This document shows positions 22,185 to 34,200 of a DNA stretch of 64,000 nt, in pieces. The stretch lies in the NCBI GenBank assembly GCA_032158295.1, contig CM063249.1, positions 2,736,195-2,800,194 of the forward strand. The letters are read 5' to 3'. A program made the translations under genes and the position numbers. Position 1 is the stretch's first letter; every line of letters begins with the position of its first letter. The notes under the pieces were generated by a model, which was not told the DNA's origin, did no database searches, and worked only from the letters and a program-made list of their open reading frames with translations. The DNA is from Pycnopodia helianthoides (Eukaryota; Echinodermata; Asteroidea; Forcipulatida; Asteriidae).

Positions 22185-22935
22185 GAGTGATTTACTAGGA
22201 TCCTTCCTGACTCTTATAAAAACCCAACACCATATGGTAACTAAACACCCAAACTATTGGACTCTGGTTATGGTGGTATGCCTGATCCCATGAGCGATTT
22301 ACTAGGATCCTTCCTCATTCTAACAGAATCCAACACCATATGGAGACTCAACAACCAAACTATGGGACTCTGATTAAGGTGGTATGCCTGATCCCATGAG
22401 TGATTTACTAGGATCCTTCCTCATTCTAACAGAATCAAACACCATATGGAAACTCGACACCCAAACTATTGGACTGTGATTATGGTGGTATGCCTGATCT
22501 CATGAGTGATTTACTAGGATCCTTCCTCATTCTAACAGAATCCAACACCATAATGGAAACTCAACACCCAAACAATTGTACTCTGATTATGGTGGTATGC
22601 CTGATCCCATGAGTGATTTACTAGGATCCTTCCTCACTCTAACAAACTCCAACACCATTCAGTAACTCAACACCCAAACTGTTGGACTCTGGTTATGGTG
22701 GTATGCCTGATCCCATGAGTGATTTACTAGGATCCTTCCTCATTCTAACAGAATCCAACACCATATGGAAACTCAACACCCAAACTATTGGACTGTGATC
22801 ATGGTGGTATGCCTGATCCCACGAGTGATTTACTAGGATCCGTCCTCACTCTAACAAAAAACTAACAGCATATGGTAACTTAACACCCAAACTGTTGGGA
22901 CTCTGACTATAGTCAGATGGTGGTGTAACTGATCC
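22185..22935. repeat. Minisatellite, seven units of 106-107 bp
   Basis: Units start GAGTGATTTACTAGGATCC (one variant GAGCGATT) at 22185, 22292, 22398, 22504, 22611, 22717 and 22823. Each holds AACACCATATGG and TGGTGGTATGCCTGATCCCA with small differences. A degenerate remnant continues to about 22990. It starts 17 bp after the EMG1 stop, so it probably lies in the EMG1 3' UTR. Confidence 0.95.
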
Positions 22936-23221
22936 CATGTGAAGCATAATCTGTTCACTAATGCAGTCCTTAGTCCAACAGAACTCCAACAAATTTGCAG
23001 TTGAATTATGATGGATTTGGGGTGGTTGAGGTTATTGAAACTGCACTGATTGAATATTATTGTATTGCATGTCATTTTACTTTACTCTATATTGATAACA
23101 AAAAAGCACTGTTATACCCAGAGCTTTCCAGGGGGAAATTATAGACAGGTACCTTGGGATTGATTCGAACCCATGACCTGCTTCAGTCTAAAGCACATGC
23201 CTTGACAACTTTGATGGTAGG

Positions 23222-23365
23222 CTAGTCTTGGTGCAAGACCTTCTCGTTTTGATTTGTCACACTTTTCTGCAAACACAAACTGCCCCTCATGTTGTGAGAG
23301 CGGTTCATTGATGATAGCGCCCTCTTGTCACAAATCAAAACGAGATGGTCTTGAACCAAGACTAG
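23222..23365. repeat. Inverted-repeat element with CTAGTCTTGG ends
   Basis: CTAGTCTTGGTGCAAGACC pairs with GGTCTTGAACCAAGACTAG. Inner arms CTCGTTTTGATTTGT and ACAAATCAAAACGAG pair exactly. Its end resembles the element at 44379-44611. Confidence 0.8.
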
Positions 23366-23934
23366 TGGAAGGCCAGTTCAAATACTATAACTAGCAGTGA
23401 GTTCTGCAAACATTTTAACTTATGTAATTACTCCTATGGGGGTAATGAACAATATTTGTGTACCTGATAATTTTTGTAATTAAATCAACAATCAAGTGAA
23501 AAATATCTGTTTTTGCTTTACTTTTATTCTATGCTTATTGCTATTAAAAAGAATAGAAAGGAGAGTGTGTGAAAACCCCATTTGTAAAAAGGGAAAAAAG
23601 TACAATACTCCTTCAAAACTTTTTTATTGTTATTATTATTATTTTTTTTTTTTAATATTTCCTTTTTCACAATTTGTAAATACGGATAAATTTGCCATAA
23701 CAAAGATTAGAGTTTCAGGATATTATTTCACTTTTTCCACGGAACCTTTCCGCATTGTAATCATTTTGTAAATATTATAACACTCAAGGTAATTCATTGA
23801 TTGATATGACCACAAGATTATTGGGTTTTGTTTGGTCAATCCTTAATCTGTGGATGTTTGTTCTTAATATTGGGCGCAACATAAATCAATAAATTATTAT
23901 TATTATTATATGCAAGGGCACATATAAGTCGGGT

Positions 23935-24080
23935 TACCATTTGATAGACCCCTTGCATTGGCGGCCATCGTTGATGAAACGTGCACACTTAAAAGGCTAT
24001 CATTGGCTGAGAATTGTGTGCAGTGCGTACACATTTCCAGTGTTTTTAATCGAAGATGGTGGTCAATGATGTCATGTGCA
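23935..24080. repeat. Dispersed repeat P (copy 1)
   Basis: It shares GACCCCTTGCATTGG, CATTGGCTGAGA and TGATGTCATGTG-type blocks with 38930-39072 and with the foldback at 59423-59591, allowing for orientation. Confidence 0.5.
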
Positions 24081-24158
24081 ATCCATCTATTCCTGCAGTC
24101 GACCATTGACAAGTTTTGTTTAAGCCACATAGTTTTCTTGGTAAAGCAAAAAATTGCT

Positions 24159-24479
24159 TTAAAGGGTGTGTACAACATTGGTAAGGTTAAAAATATAAAT
24201 GTTCACATATTTGCACATAATTTACATGGTATAAATATGGTAATGGTGGAAAACCTCACTTGAAATAGTTTCGCTTGAAATGCTAAAGTTTTTAGGAAAT
24301 GAGTGAAAAAATTAGTCTTTATCATACAACAAATAGTTGGGTTCTTCACTGTTTTCTCATGACTCCGAAGACGGATTTAGCTTAAACTTTCACAGTTTTG
24401 TTATTTCATGTATATGTTGGGTCACATCAAGTGTGGATACTGGTCTTTGACATTTACCAATGTTGTACATTTGCTTTAA
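24159..24479 (+). repeat. TTAA-bounded element, family D (full copy)
   Basis: It is 321 bp with left end TTAAAGGGTGTGTACAACA then TTGGTAAGG; the right end is its inverse and ends GCTTTAA. Its right TTAA also starts another element-like end (TTAAAGGGAAGTTACATC then ACTTGGTAA) whose far end I cannot find. Confidence 0.8.
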
Positions 24480-25515
24480 AGGGAAGTTACATCACTTGGT
24501 AATTGTTGCATTTGTTTTGAGAAAATATGGATTTGTGGGCCTAGGAGTTATCATTCCACCAACCTGTTGAGATGTGTGCATTTGTGACTGCCGAGAAAAA
24601 CGAGAGTAAATGGTGATGATTTTACACTGTCAGACAGACCTTGTATAAAAACTCACACATTCAAAATATGGTTGTCCAGCCATCACTTCAAAATGATACA
24701 AAATTGCATTTTTCTTTAAAATCAATCAACACCTGACAAACAATGTCACTGGATTCTTGGGAATAATATGTACTTCCAGTCAAGTAAGTTGATTTTGCAG
24801 CAGCTTAGAAGCACATTGCTTTGTTTTGTTTTTCCATGTCTGTAAATAATGTAATCTATCTTTTAAAAGTTTAACAAACCTGTCATTTAATATTTCAAGT
24901 CTCGTAAATAAATGAAGCATGATTCTCCCAGAAGCACTAGAAGGACTCTCTCCCACACAGCGATTAACCACCAATCATTCGGCAGTTCAGGATTTTAAGA
25001 GTTTTGTGGGAAAATATTGTGAAAGGCAATTCAAAACAAAAAACAAATGTTCACACATAATTCCTTGAAGAAAAGCTAGCCCAATGCATTTTTCATTTGT
25101 TATGAATCGTTTTCATTTTTATAGCCACTGTGAAGTGTCACGGTGATATGAGATTTTAGGGCTTCCAAAAGGAGAAATGGGAGGGGGGGTGTCCATTAAT
25201 CGTTTTACAAGCTCAATATTTGTTTTAGATTAAGTAATTTAATCGTTTGGTGTCGGGCTGAAATGTTTTCACAGCAAGAAAGAGAGATAGGAAAATATGT
25301 TTGTTAGTTAGAAGTTTATTACAAGCTTAAGTTGCAGTTATTTATTTCAATTCTCTAGACTTCAATAAACTCATCCGCCAACCAAATGGTTAAATCTCAT
25401 CAAATTAAGTTTCACTGAATACTTTTGTTGTCAGCTGTTTATGTACATGCTTTTTTGATTGCAATGGAAGGCCACAGCTAGTGGTTCTGGAGCTCTTTTA
25501 CAAATGTCACATTCA

Positions 25516-25708
25516 GGGCCCAATTTCATAGAGCTGCTTAAACATAAAATATTGCTTAACAATTGTCTGCTAAGCAGAAATGAGCAGGATACCAGTCACA
25601 AATTGTACATGTCACATGGTATTTTGGCTGGTAACCTTATTCTTGTCAGCATAATTTTGTTGTGCTTAGCTACTTTTTGAGCTTAAGCAGCTCTATGAAA
25701 TTGGGCCC
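25516..25708. repeat. Foldback family B, full copy
   Basis: It starts GGGCCCAATTTCATAGAG and ends with the exact inverse CTCTATGAAATTGGGCCC, 193 bp. Interior blocks ACCAGTCACA and CTTATTCTTG..AGCATAATTTTG recur in the other copies. Confidence 0.9.
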
Positions 25709-25789
25709 AGGTGTGCGATTTCTCAGGATTTTTTCCTGATTTTGGGATGTTCTTAAAGTCTCCATGAGCCCTTAAATTTTCTTGTAAGA

Positions 25790-25970
25790 AGTGAAGCAGT
25801 CACCAAAGGGAGCACGCAATAAATAGTCCACTTTGTATCAAAACTTGTAGTTTGGTCTTTCTGGTGATGCATAGAGTCTGTAAACCTCATGAATTGTGGA
25901 GGTTCTGTGTCTAGAACTAGGAGAAACCCAGTTCCGCCAGTCACTTTTTTTCTTCTCTCTTTTAGGAATT
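25790..25970 (+). repeat. Dispersed repeat K (copy 1)
   Basis: It matches 40305-40475 in the same orientation: CACCAAAGGGAG, AATAGTCCAC, TTTCTGGTGATGCA, GGAGGTTCTG and GTCTAGAA blocks in the same order. Confidence 0.6.
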
Positions 25971-26530
25971 TCCACATTTTGTCAAATCTCATCCCTGCAC
26001 ATTCTTGACTTTGACAGTCCTACATTTGATTTCTTTGATGTATTGGTACACAGTATGAACTTTGCCATCGTTCAGAGTTAAGCCATAAAGCAAGGAACAG
26101 GCCTTGCTCTATGGTTAAACTTATCAATACTTGTTTTGATTAGCAATACTGTATGACAACGTTTGCGGCGCATCCGAACGATGAAAGAGAGACTACACAA
26201 CGAATATGCGTGCCACAACTTCTGAGAAACCATTTGAATATAACTGTATTGAAACGTTCCATTACATAACAAGGTGAATGAAAGGACATTGTGTGTGATT
26301 CCCTACCCAAATTATTGATGCAAAACTGAAGAAATATATGTCTCGGCAAGTAATTTATTGACAATTTAGATTGCCATTTACTGGGAATAGGCAACACAAA
26401 CAAAGTTGTGAAAAAGAGGATTGGGTTTGATTAGTAATAATTATGATCACACCTGTTAGATAATGGACTCTCCCCAGCCGAACGAGGGTGGTGATAAATC
26501 TGCCACTGCATGCAGGGGGTGCGCTGCACA

Positions 26531-26594
26531 TTCAATTCAATTCAATTCAATTCAATTCAATTCAATTCAATTCAATTCAATTCAATTCAATTCA
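26531..26594. repeat. (TTCAA)n microsatellite, about 12.8 units
   Basis: It is perfect and directly abuts the left end of the family C element (TTAA 26597). Confidence 0.97.
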
Positions 26595-26596
26595 GT

Positions 26597-26956
26597 TTAA
26601 AGGGAAGGTACACGATCGGTAATCACTCTAAAATATTAATGGCAATAAAAACTGACTTGGTTAGAAGTAAAGCAACTTTCGATAATATAAAGTATTTTGA
26701 GAAATATTTCAACACCAAATAATGTGGATATGGAAAAATTTGTCTGTTTTTATCCCCAAAAATTTGAATCTGAGACACGTTGGTGTCAGAAAAATTTCTT
26801 AGATCGTGTATTCCTATTAGGGATTAATTTTGGTGATATTTCGAAAACGCGACCACCTTTTGAAATGAACAGGTTAGTTTTATTGTATTGTATATATCTA
26901 TTTATTTATATAGGATTTACACAATCAAACAAACCAAGGGTATAACTTGCCTTTAA
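26597..26956 (+). repeat. TTAA-bounded element, family C (copy 2)
   Basis: It is 360 bp with left end TTAAAGGGAAGGTACACG then ATCGGTAA, and the right end TTGCCTTTAA. It shares the interior TTTATCCCCAAAA-like and CGAAAACGCGACCACC blocks with copy 1 at 14875. Confidence 0.8.
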
Positions 26957-27555
26957 TGGTTCTACCCATACATACAATACACACAATAACTACACACAAA
27001 CACAACCATGCTGAATATAAATTTAACAACATCTTAGCAAAAAAAAATACTCAAAAAAATACATACATATTTGAAAGTCTCTGGATGGGCCTGCCTCTTG
27101 AAATCAAATGAAGTATTATATGCTAATGTTAACTAAACTTTTGAGTTATGCTCATCCAAAAGGAAAACGCCCCTGAACGAGTAAATTGGCCAGACAATAT
27201 CTTGGAAACTAATGGCCGAACACTCTCGGCAGATTGGGGTTAAATTAGGGCTAGATAGTGAACCAAAAACACAGAGTTATAACTAGAGGGCGTCATTTAC
27301 CCACAGAGATTCGAACCCATGCTGGGCTGGGTGGTTACGTATGTTTAATAAGAGTGCTCCCTTTAGTTCTATTTATGACAACAAAAATATGGAATTTGCA
27401 AGTCAACAACCTCAGGGGCACAGGATTGATAAAATCTTTGATTTAACTGGGAAAATGTTGGATTAGTACATTACTAACATGGCTTGGTGCGTGATTTTGT
27501 CCCTAGAGTGCATCCTAATAATCACAAAAGTACGACTTGAATTAAAGACTAAACA

Positions 27556-27569
27556 ATGGTGGCGCTGTT
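27556..27569 (+). promoter_or_regulatory. Second copy of the 14-mer also found before EMG1
   Basis: ATGGTGGCGCTGTT lies about 245 bp before the Mondo ATG in the GC-richer upstream region. See the entry at 15569. Confidence 0.3.
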
Positions 27570-27793
27570 GTGTGTTATCGTCAGCATAGCAGCATGAAGA
27601 GTGCGGTGCATGTCCGATGTTGTTGCATCAATTACACACTGCACGATCTGGCGCGCGGTACATCTACACGATCGACTTACGGACATACAGCTGTATAGTA
27701 TACATGTACTGTACGTGCATTCCTAGGTCAGTATGGCGACTGAAAATGGCGGATAAATATGTGCGTTGTTTACTAACAATTTTCTCCTGTTAG

Positions 27794-28205
27794 GAGACAG
27801 AAATACAACCGAAATGGCGAGGGACGACTTCTTAACGTCGAAGGAACATGCCGGACTGGGGGAATTCGACAAGGGCGGTTGGCGACACCCCAACGATCCG
27901 TTCGAAAAACAGCCCAGCCCGAGCGGCATTCTGGATCACAACGAGCTGCAGAACAACACTAACAGTGAAAATGACAATGGGAAGGGCGATGATGATGACA
28001 GTGGTGGGAATGTGATCCACTCGGGACATTTCATGGTCAGCAACCCGCACAAGGTGAAACACAAGCACAACAACGTGGGTTACAATTTTGACAATGCCCC
28101 GACAGAACCCAGTTCCAGCTACAAGTTTCAGGAGAAACACAACCGTGCGGATATCGACGTTTCTTTTTCTAAACTGTTTGACTGCATGAGCTTAGCCTAC
28201 ACGGG
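27794..28205 (+). CDS. MLXIP: Mondo exon with start codon (130 residues)
   Basis: ATG 27814 is chosen because the preceding CTCCTGTTAG (ends 27793) with TACTAAC at 27771-27777 looks like a 3' splice site, so a 5' UTR exon lies upstream and 27794-27813 is untranslated. An upstream exon that adds coding residues in the open frame cannot be excluded. The donor is ACGGG|GTACGT, phase 2. It codes an acidic Asn/Asp-rich linker, MCR1 and MCR2. Confidence 0.88.
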
Positions 28206-31200
28206 GTACGTATATTGCAAATTAAGGGCTGCAGTTACGTAACAATAACATTTTACTTTAGATGGCATTAATTAACATTGTGGTGATTGGCACTGGTCAT
28301 TTGTTTCACTTTTGTTGGTTGAACTGTGGCAAATTTGTTAAACATCAAATAATTCATTGCAGTTGCATTTATTAAATTGTTTTAATGAAACATTGAATAT
28401 TATACAAATAATTAATGTTTATGAGTGGCAATGGTGCGAATATTTTCATGAGTTGAAAGATGGAATGTTCTTTTCAACGAGGCGGAGCCGAGTTGAATGG
28501 AACATTCCATCTTTCAACGAATGAAAATATTCTCACTATAGTATTGCACAAATGAAAAACATTCATTATTTGTTTTATATAACATCCAAGTAGATCTTTG
28601 TAATTTTGATTGGAGGATACAACTTTCAAAACAACAAACATTTAATTGTGACATTGCACCCATTTCATTTGGTTCGCTTGTTTGGATTCAACAGTGACCA
28701 AGTACAGACACGCGCACGTAATGATGTGGTACACACCGTGCAATAAAACAAATCGGATGGAACGAAAAATGCATAATGAATAGAATAAAATGCATGGTGA
28801 ATGACGTAGCGTGCAATAGTACGCTTATTTGCTATCACGTGACAGACAATCCTCCAATCAAATGGCAAGGGTCTGCTTGGGTGTTATACAATAATAAATA
28901 ATAATATTGCCGGCAACGGCTAACTTTTACTAAATGCTATATAGGCCTAGTAAGTTGCTGTCATAAATAACGTAGTAAATTTCAGAGAGTTTCAACCATT
29001 GGTGCATTGCTCAGAACTAGAACTATGGGTTACACTAGACCCAGTTACTGGGGCGCTGTAATCCTTTTTCGAAAAATGTTGACGTTTATTTGTCGTACTA
29101 GCACCTCAGGAACTTGTTGTATGTAACTACATCAATCTTTATTTTACCAGGTGCCCTGCCTCAACCGTGAAACCACGCGGTAGAGGCAGGGCACCCGTCA
29201 AATTTTAGACGGGAGCCCTGCCTCAACTGTGACGACAACAAGGTTGAGGGAGGTAGGGTACCCATCATTTAGACGAATGCCCTACCTCCCTCAACCGCAC
29301 TTTCACACTGTTTCTGGTTAGTCTAGTCACTCTAGTCGCCCACCCGAACTTGCCCCATGGTTGTCCTTTGTTATCTGTCTCTTTTCATATGCAGGATGCA
29401 ATATTTCAGCTGACCATTTGATTTCCTAATTTTGGGTCTCTCAGCTGTGTCATTAGGTAATCGATAAAACACAGAGTCTTGCTGTGTCCGGCACTTTCAT
29501 CTTTTTAAGTATGAATGAACTGCGGATTGCATGTCTGCATGATTACAGGTCCATCTGTTAACTGGAAAGTAGCATGCGGTAACTTGTTTCAGACCAAAAT
29601 TGTCTTGACCACATAAACACATGTATGAACATTAACAGTGATATAGGGTTTGTGTTGAGAAATAATTGTGCTTGATAAAAAAATAAAATAAAAGAAGTTG
29701 GGAAGGTCAGTGCATTCTGCTCTACCAGCCAAGCTCCTAGTGGGTGATACCCAAACCCTTTTTTAGCCCCAGGAGTAGGTGGCAACGTGCCCCTGGTGAC
29801 AGTTGATTTGGGTCTACAGCCCAAACCAGTTACAGTGTAGCGCCCACCTTGAAGTGGCTGTCTGGCCTTGTGAGTTAGGCGATACCTCTTTAAAAAAAGG
29901 TGCTTAAATTGTCAAGTTTTTATTTTAAAAATGTACCTTACTGAAAAATTTAATGGTTCGTTTTTTTGTTTTTTTTGCAAGACAGGCAAGGACGCTAATT
30001 TATTCACGATGAAAAAGAACGTTTTTTCTTTGATAATATTAACCGAGAAGTTTTGTTTAACTTTTTGCAGAGCAAGACTTGTTTCGCCAAAATGGAAGAC
30101 TTTCAAAGGAATGAAGCTAAGTTGGAAAGATAAAATCAGATTGAACAATGCTATCTGGAGAGAATGGCATCAACAATGTAAGTTACTAAAAAACCTAGAC
30201 TGTGATTGCTCATAGGGCAACGGCAGTGAGGCTATTGCCCTTGTGTTGTTTTCCCCTGTAAATTGTTTTCTTATAAAGGACTGGACACGGAGGCCAATAT
30301 ACCCAAATGTTCTTGTATTTTGTTCTGTGTTCAAGAAAAGTGGCCTTGGGCATTTTGGTTTTGATTTGATTTATGAATGGTATTTCATGTACATGTAGCA
30401 GGCCCAGGAATTACTTGAAAGACCTTGGGTCTTGGCCTTTGTGCCCCTTCAAAAGTTTTGTGTAGACTAAGATTTTCCCTTTGCAAAATAAAAATGGCCT
30501 TGCCCCCTCAAAGAAAAAATGTTTCAGTTGCTACATCATATTATCTTAAGCAAATTTGAATCCTGAATTCTTATTGGTCAATCCGTAGCAACAAGTGTGA
30601 GTGTTATACAAACTAAAGATTACAGATAGTTCCCAGTAGACGCTGTCTTTACGGGCAAATTGCATTTCGGCTTGCAGGTGCGTCAAATGCTCAATTTATT
30701 AACGCAGCCACGTTGTTCACTAACCAGTCCTGCAATGAGTTTCGTGAAATGCGCGCGAGTTGCACGCCGTTCTCACACGAAACACACAACTGTTTGTTCT
30801 AAACTGCCCGTAAAGATGGCCGATTTACGTCATACTGCAACCTATCTATAGAGTGCCAAAAGGGCAAGATGAGGGAACTGGGGCTGACATGTGATATGTG
30901 CACTGGACGCCATCGCAGCAAGCAACTCTATTGATGCAGCAATAGATCAGTGCAGACAATGACCATTGCTATCAATGATATAACAAAACAGTTGCTTGCT
31001 GAAACGGTGCCCATGAGTATTTCACGTTCCAACAATAGATAGAGCTCCAGTTTCCCCATCTTGCGCCTTCGGGGCTCTAATATATTTGATATTAAACCTA
31101 AAACGGCCCACATCAAACCCTGTTCTATGACGCTATTTTAGTTTCCATGTCAAGTTTGCTTCGGCCTCGTTGGATGTGGGATGCAGAAGCGCTATCTTTC

Positions 31201-34200
31201 CGTGTTGCACCCGCACTTGTGTGAAACCAACCCGAGGTTTCCAGGCACGTTTCACATTTCAGTCCCCAAATAAGCAACAGCTGAATAACAAGACCAGTAG
31301 CAATTATTTGAGTCTTGTTTTCAACTGTTACCTGCTATTGTAACAGTCACCTACCCCGGTGCAGAGCTCATATTCATATTATTTCCTTTCTTGGGCAATA
31401 TCCCCAGGCACCTGTCATAAAGGGTTGTTACTGAGATACAAAAGAATGTCACCTGCTGAGTTGATCATGTACAATGTACTTATAATGTGAGTCAATGGTC
31501 CTGTAGGCGTTCATTCTTAAAGGTGTTATACAGGATTGGTAAGGATTAACAAACATCATTGTTAAATTTTAGTCTGAAAACCTATTATGAAGTTAAAGGA
31601 ACATTACAGAATTGGTAAGATCAAAACTTGTAAAATATACTTTTTGATCACAGATTTACATTAAAACTTACACGGTCTAATGATGATGATAGTAGAAAAC
31701 ATCCCTTGAAATATTTCTGTCTGAAATGCCATATTTGATGAGAAATGAATAAACCAATTTTCCGATTGGAGTTTATCGCTCAGTGAGCGTTTTATTCATT
31801 TGTTGAATCTATATGATTTCATGCAAGTGTGTAATCGGTTTTTCACTATTTTCTCGTGACTCAGATGGCCGATCGATCTCAAACTTCTACAAGTTTGTCA
31901 GTTTATGTATATGGTGGATTACATAAAGTGCTTACACTGCCAGCAACTGTTTTGTTAGCAAAACCAATTCTGTAATGTTCGTTTAACATTAGAACCATGT
32001 TTTATGTGAAATATTTCCCTATCATTTATATGAGAAAAGTGTTCTTGAAAAAACCTTTAAAAATGGCTGAACAGCTGAATTCGCTGTTACATTACAGTCA
32101 AAATCAAGGACAATATGTTTAAATTTGTTTAAGGTATACATTTGATGGTCATGGTTGATTACACAAAACATGAACACTGTCTGCCACTATTTTATCAGCT
32201 CTACCAATCCTGTATTATACCTTTTATTGGTTTTTTTTTTGAAGATGAGTGTCCCCCAATCGTGTTAGTGTTCAAACATTCCAAAGACCTTGTTTCAATT
32301 CAGTTTGCTTCGGCCAAACTTCAAAAATTTGGGTCCAGAATGCCTCACAGTTTTCCAAAATCATAGGTAGAAACCTGGTATATGTATGCACATTTAAAAC
32401 TATACAAAATTTGATTCTCTGTTGATTCTACTCAAGAACAACTTAAGTTTTTATACCACCCTTTGAAGTCCTCTACTCTCTCTGACCCCCCTCCTCTTTG
32501 TATGACTGGCAGAGTTTTGTCCTGCCCCCTCCTGGTGAAAGTTTTGAGCTTTGGTCTATAGTGAAGATTTCCTTGAAATCCAGCCCATGCAGGAAGATAC
32601 TTAATTGGTTGTCCTGGCCCAGGGTATGAAATTATAATTTTGTTGCATGGCCCCCCATGGTGTGTTGGCAGCTATGCTTTCAAGCTTTTTCCATTGGTTA
32701 AGAGGGTTTGTTTTGAAGTTTGTCAACAATGTGTTTCTTCTTCTGGAGTGTGTTGTTTACATGTCCAGGTATTGCCTCGGTTAAGTTAGGCTTATTTGTT
32801 TGCTTTATTAAAACCCTCCTACTGTCAGTGACTCTTGGCAACACTTTCCAGTGAGTTGACCAACCATTTGAAACCATGCGACGGTTGTGTACGGGCAGTC
32901 TGTGTACGGTGGCACAACTGTGCTCAGAACTAACTGTGTACTGTGTACGTATGCATTCCCTCTAAGCTAATTCCCTCATGGTATTATATTGCAGGCTGGC
33001 ATAGTTTATCTATCATTCAAAACCACAGTGAATGGTATTGAATGGTCAGACAGCAAGAGGGTTAATTAAGTTTGATAGTTTGGTTTGTTTGCTTTATTAA
33101 TTAAGTTTGATAATTTGGTTTCATCTAAATGTTCCAATGACAATTGACATACCGATTTTGTAGACAGAGGATGCTGGCAGAGTTTTGTCCTTCCCCCCTC
33201 CTAACCAAATCACTGTCCCATGTTGATTGACACACCCCTCTAGGACGTGTGGCTTGGTCCAGCTTAGGATATCATGGCATTATGAGCTGACCAGTGTGTA
33301 CACATGGTTTTAAGACAATGGAAATATTACAATAAATGTCAGCACGTGCTGACAGGGCAGCCCACTGCAGGGTTTTATCATTTTGGGCCCATCAATCCAT
33401 CACATGAAATGGTACAAGTGGTTGCATGGAAATTCTTCCCTACTGTCTGATATTGGTATTTGACCATTTACACAGCAGGGCTCAAAAGTTACACTGGACC
33501 ACAGGCCTGAGGCCAGTGATTATTGCTTCAGGCCAGTAATCTCATGACTGGACAAGTCTGGCAGTCTTGTGTGTGTTTTTTTTTTTAATGTTGACTTTCA
33601 GTCTGATAAATTCTTTTCAGTTCTGTTGAGTTTTGAAGAATTCTTAATACCCATTTTACAAATGAGATAGATCTTCTTTTAGCTCTACAGTAGTTCAAAC
33701 AACAAATGTAAAACTGTGCAGCTATTTTTTTTGTTCTGGTCTCATTTCAATTATGATCTTGTGAAAACAGTTCTGGTCCAGTAAACATTTTGAGGTACAA
33801 GCTCTGTGGTCTTGTGGATTTTCCTCCCAATTTCAAGCCCTGCACAACATGTACTATAGTAGACTGCAGTCCTGTACTTTGTGTTGATAATCTCTTGTGT
33901 ATGTGTAGTGTGTGTTCAAATACACAATAGTAAATCTCTGGGTGGTAAGTTTGTGGTTTTGACACCTATACATGAACTGTACTGTGGGATTTTGTACATC
34001 TACATGGACATATGTACAATGCAAGAAGCCACAGCGTTTCCTGTGTACAAACACTCGCAAATCTTTATGACAGTTGAAGCGAATTTGTACACATTAACCA
34101 TAGAGGTACATGCAGAAATACCTCCATTAACATAAATGTGAAGAAAAGCATCAATCTGAATGTGTACTGTGCACAGTATGGACCAGTCAAAATGTAGAAA

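Larger units (their letters stand above)
22990..27793. other. Region between EMG1 and the Mondo start exon
   Basis: It contains only repeats: a foldback at 23222, repeat P at 23935, TTAA element D at 24159, family B at 25516, repeat K at 25800, the (TTCAA)n array and TTAA element C. AATAAA at 23888-23893 is one possible EMG1 polyadenylation signal. The last 230 bp are more GC-rich and probably hold the Mondo promoter. Confidence 0.5.
28206..30070 (+). other. Mondo intron 1
   Basis: It is 1.9 kb GT-AG. It holds three hairpin structures (28437-28543, 29149-29190, 29243-29298) and a dispersed repeat Q copy (29690-29880). Confidence 0.85.

Noticed and set aside
22185..22935. CRISPR-like array
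   Set aside because: Units are 106-107 bp head-to-tail repeats with no short repeat plus unique spacer layout, in an animal genome; it is a minisatellite.
27733..27756. ATG GCG ACT GAA start as the Mondo initiator
   Set aside because: The frame stops after seven codons and lies just before a 3' splice site; it is intronic or at most a tiny upstream frame.
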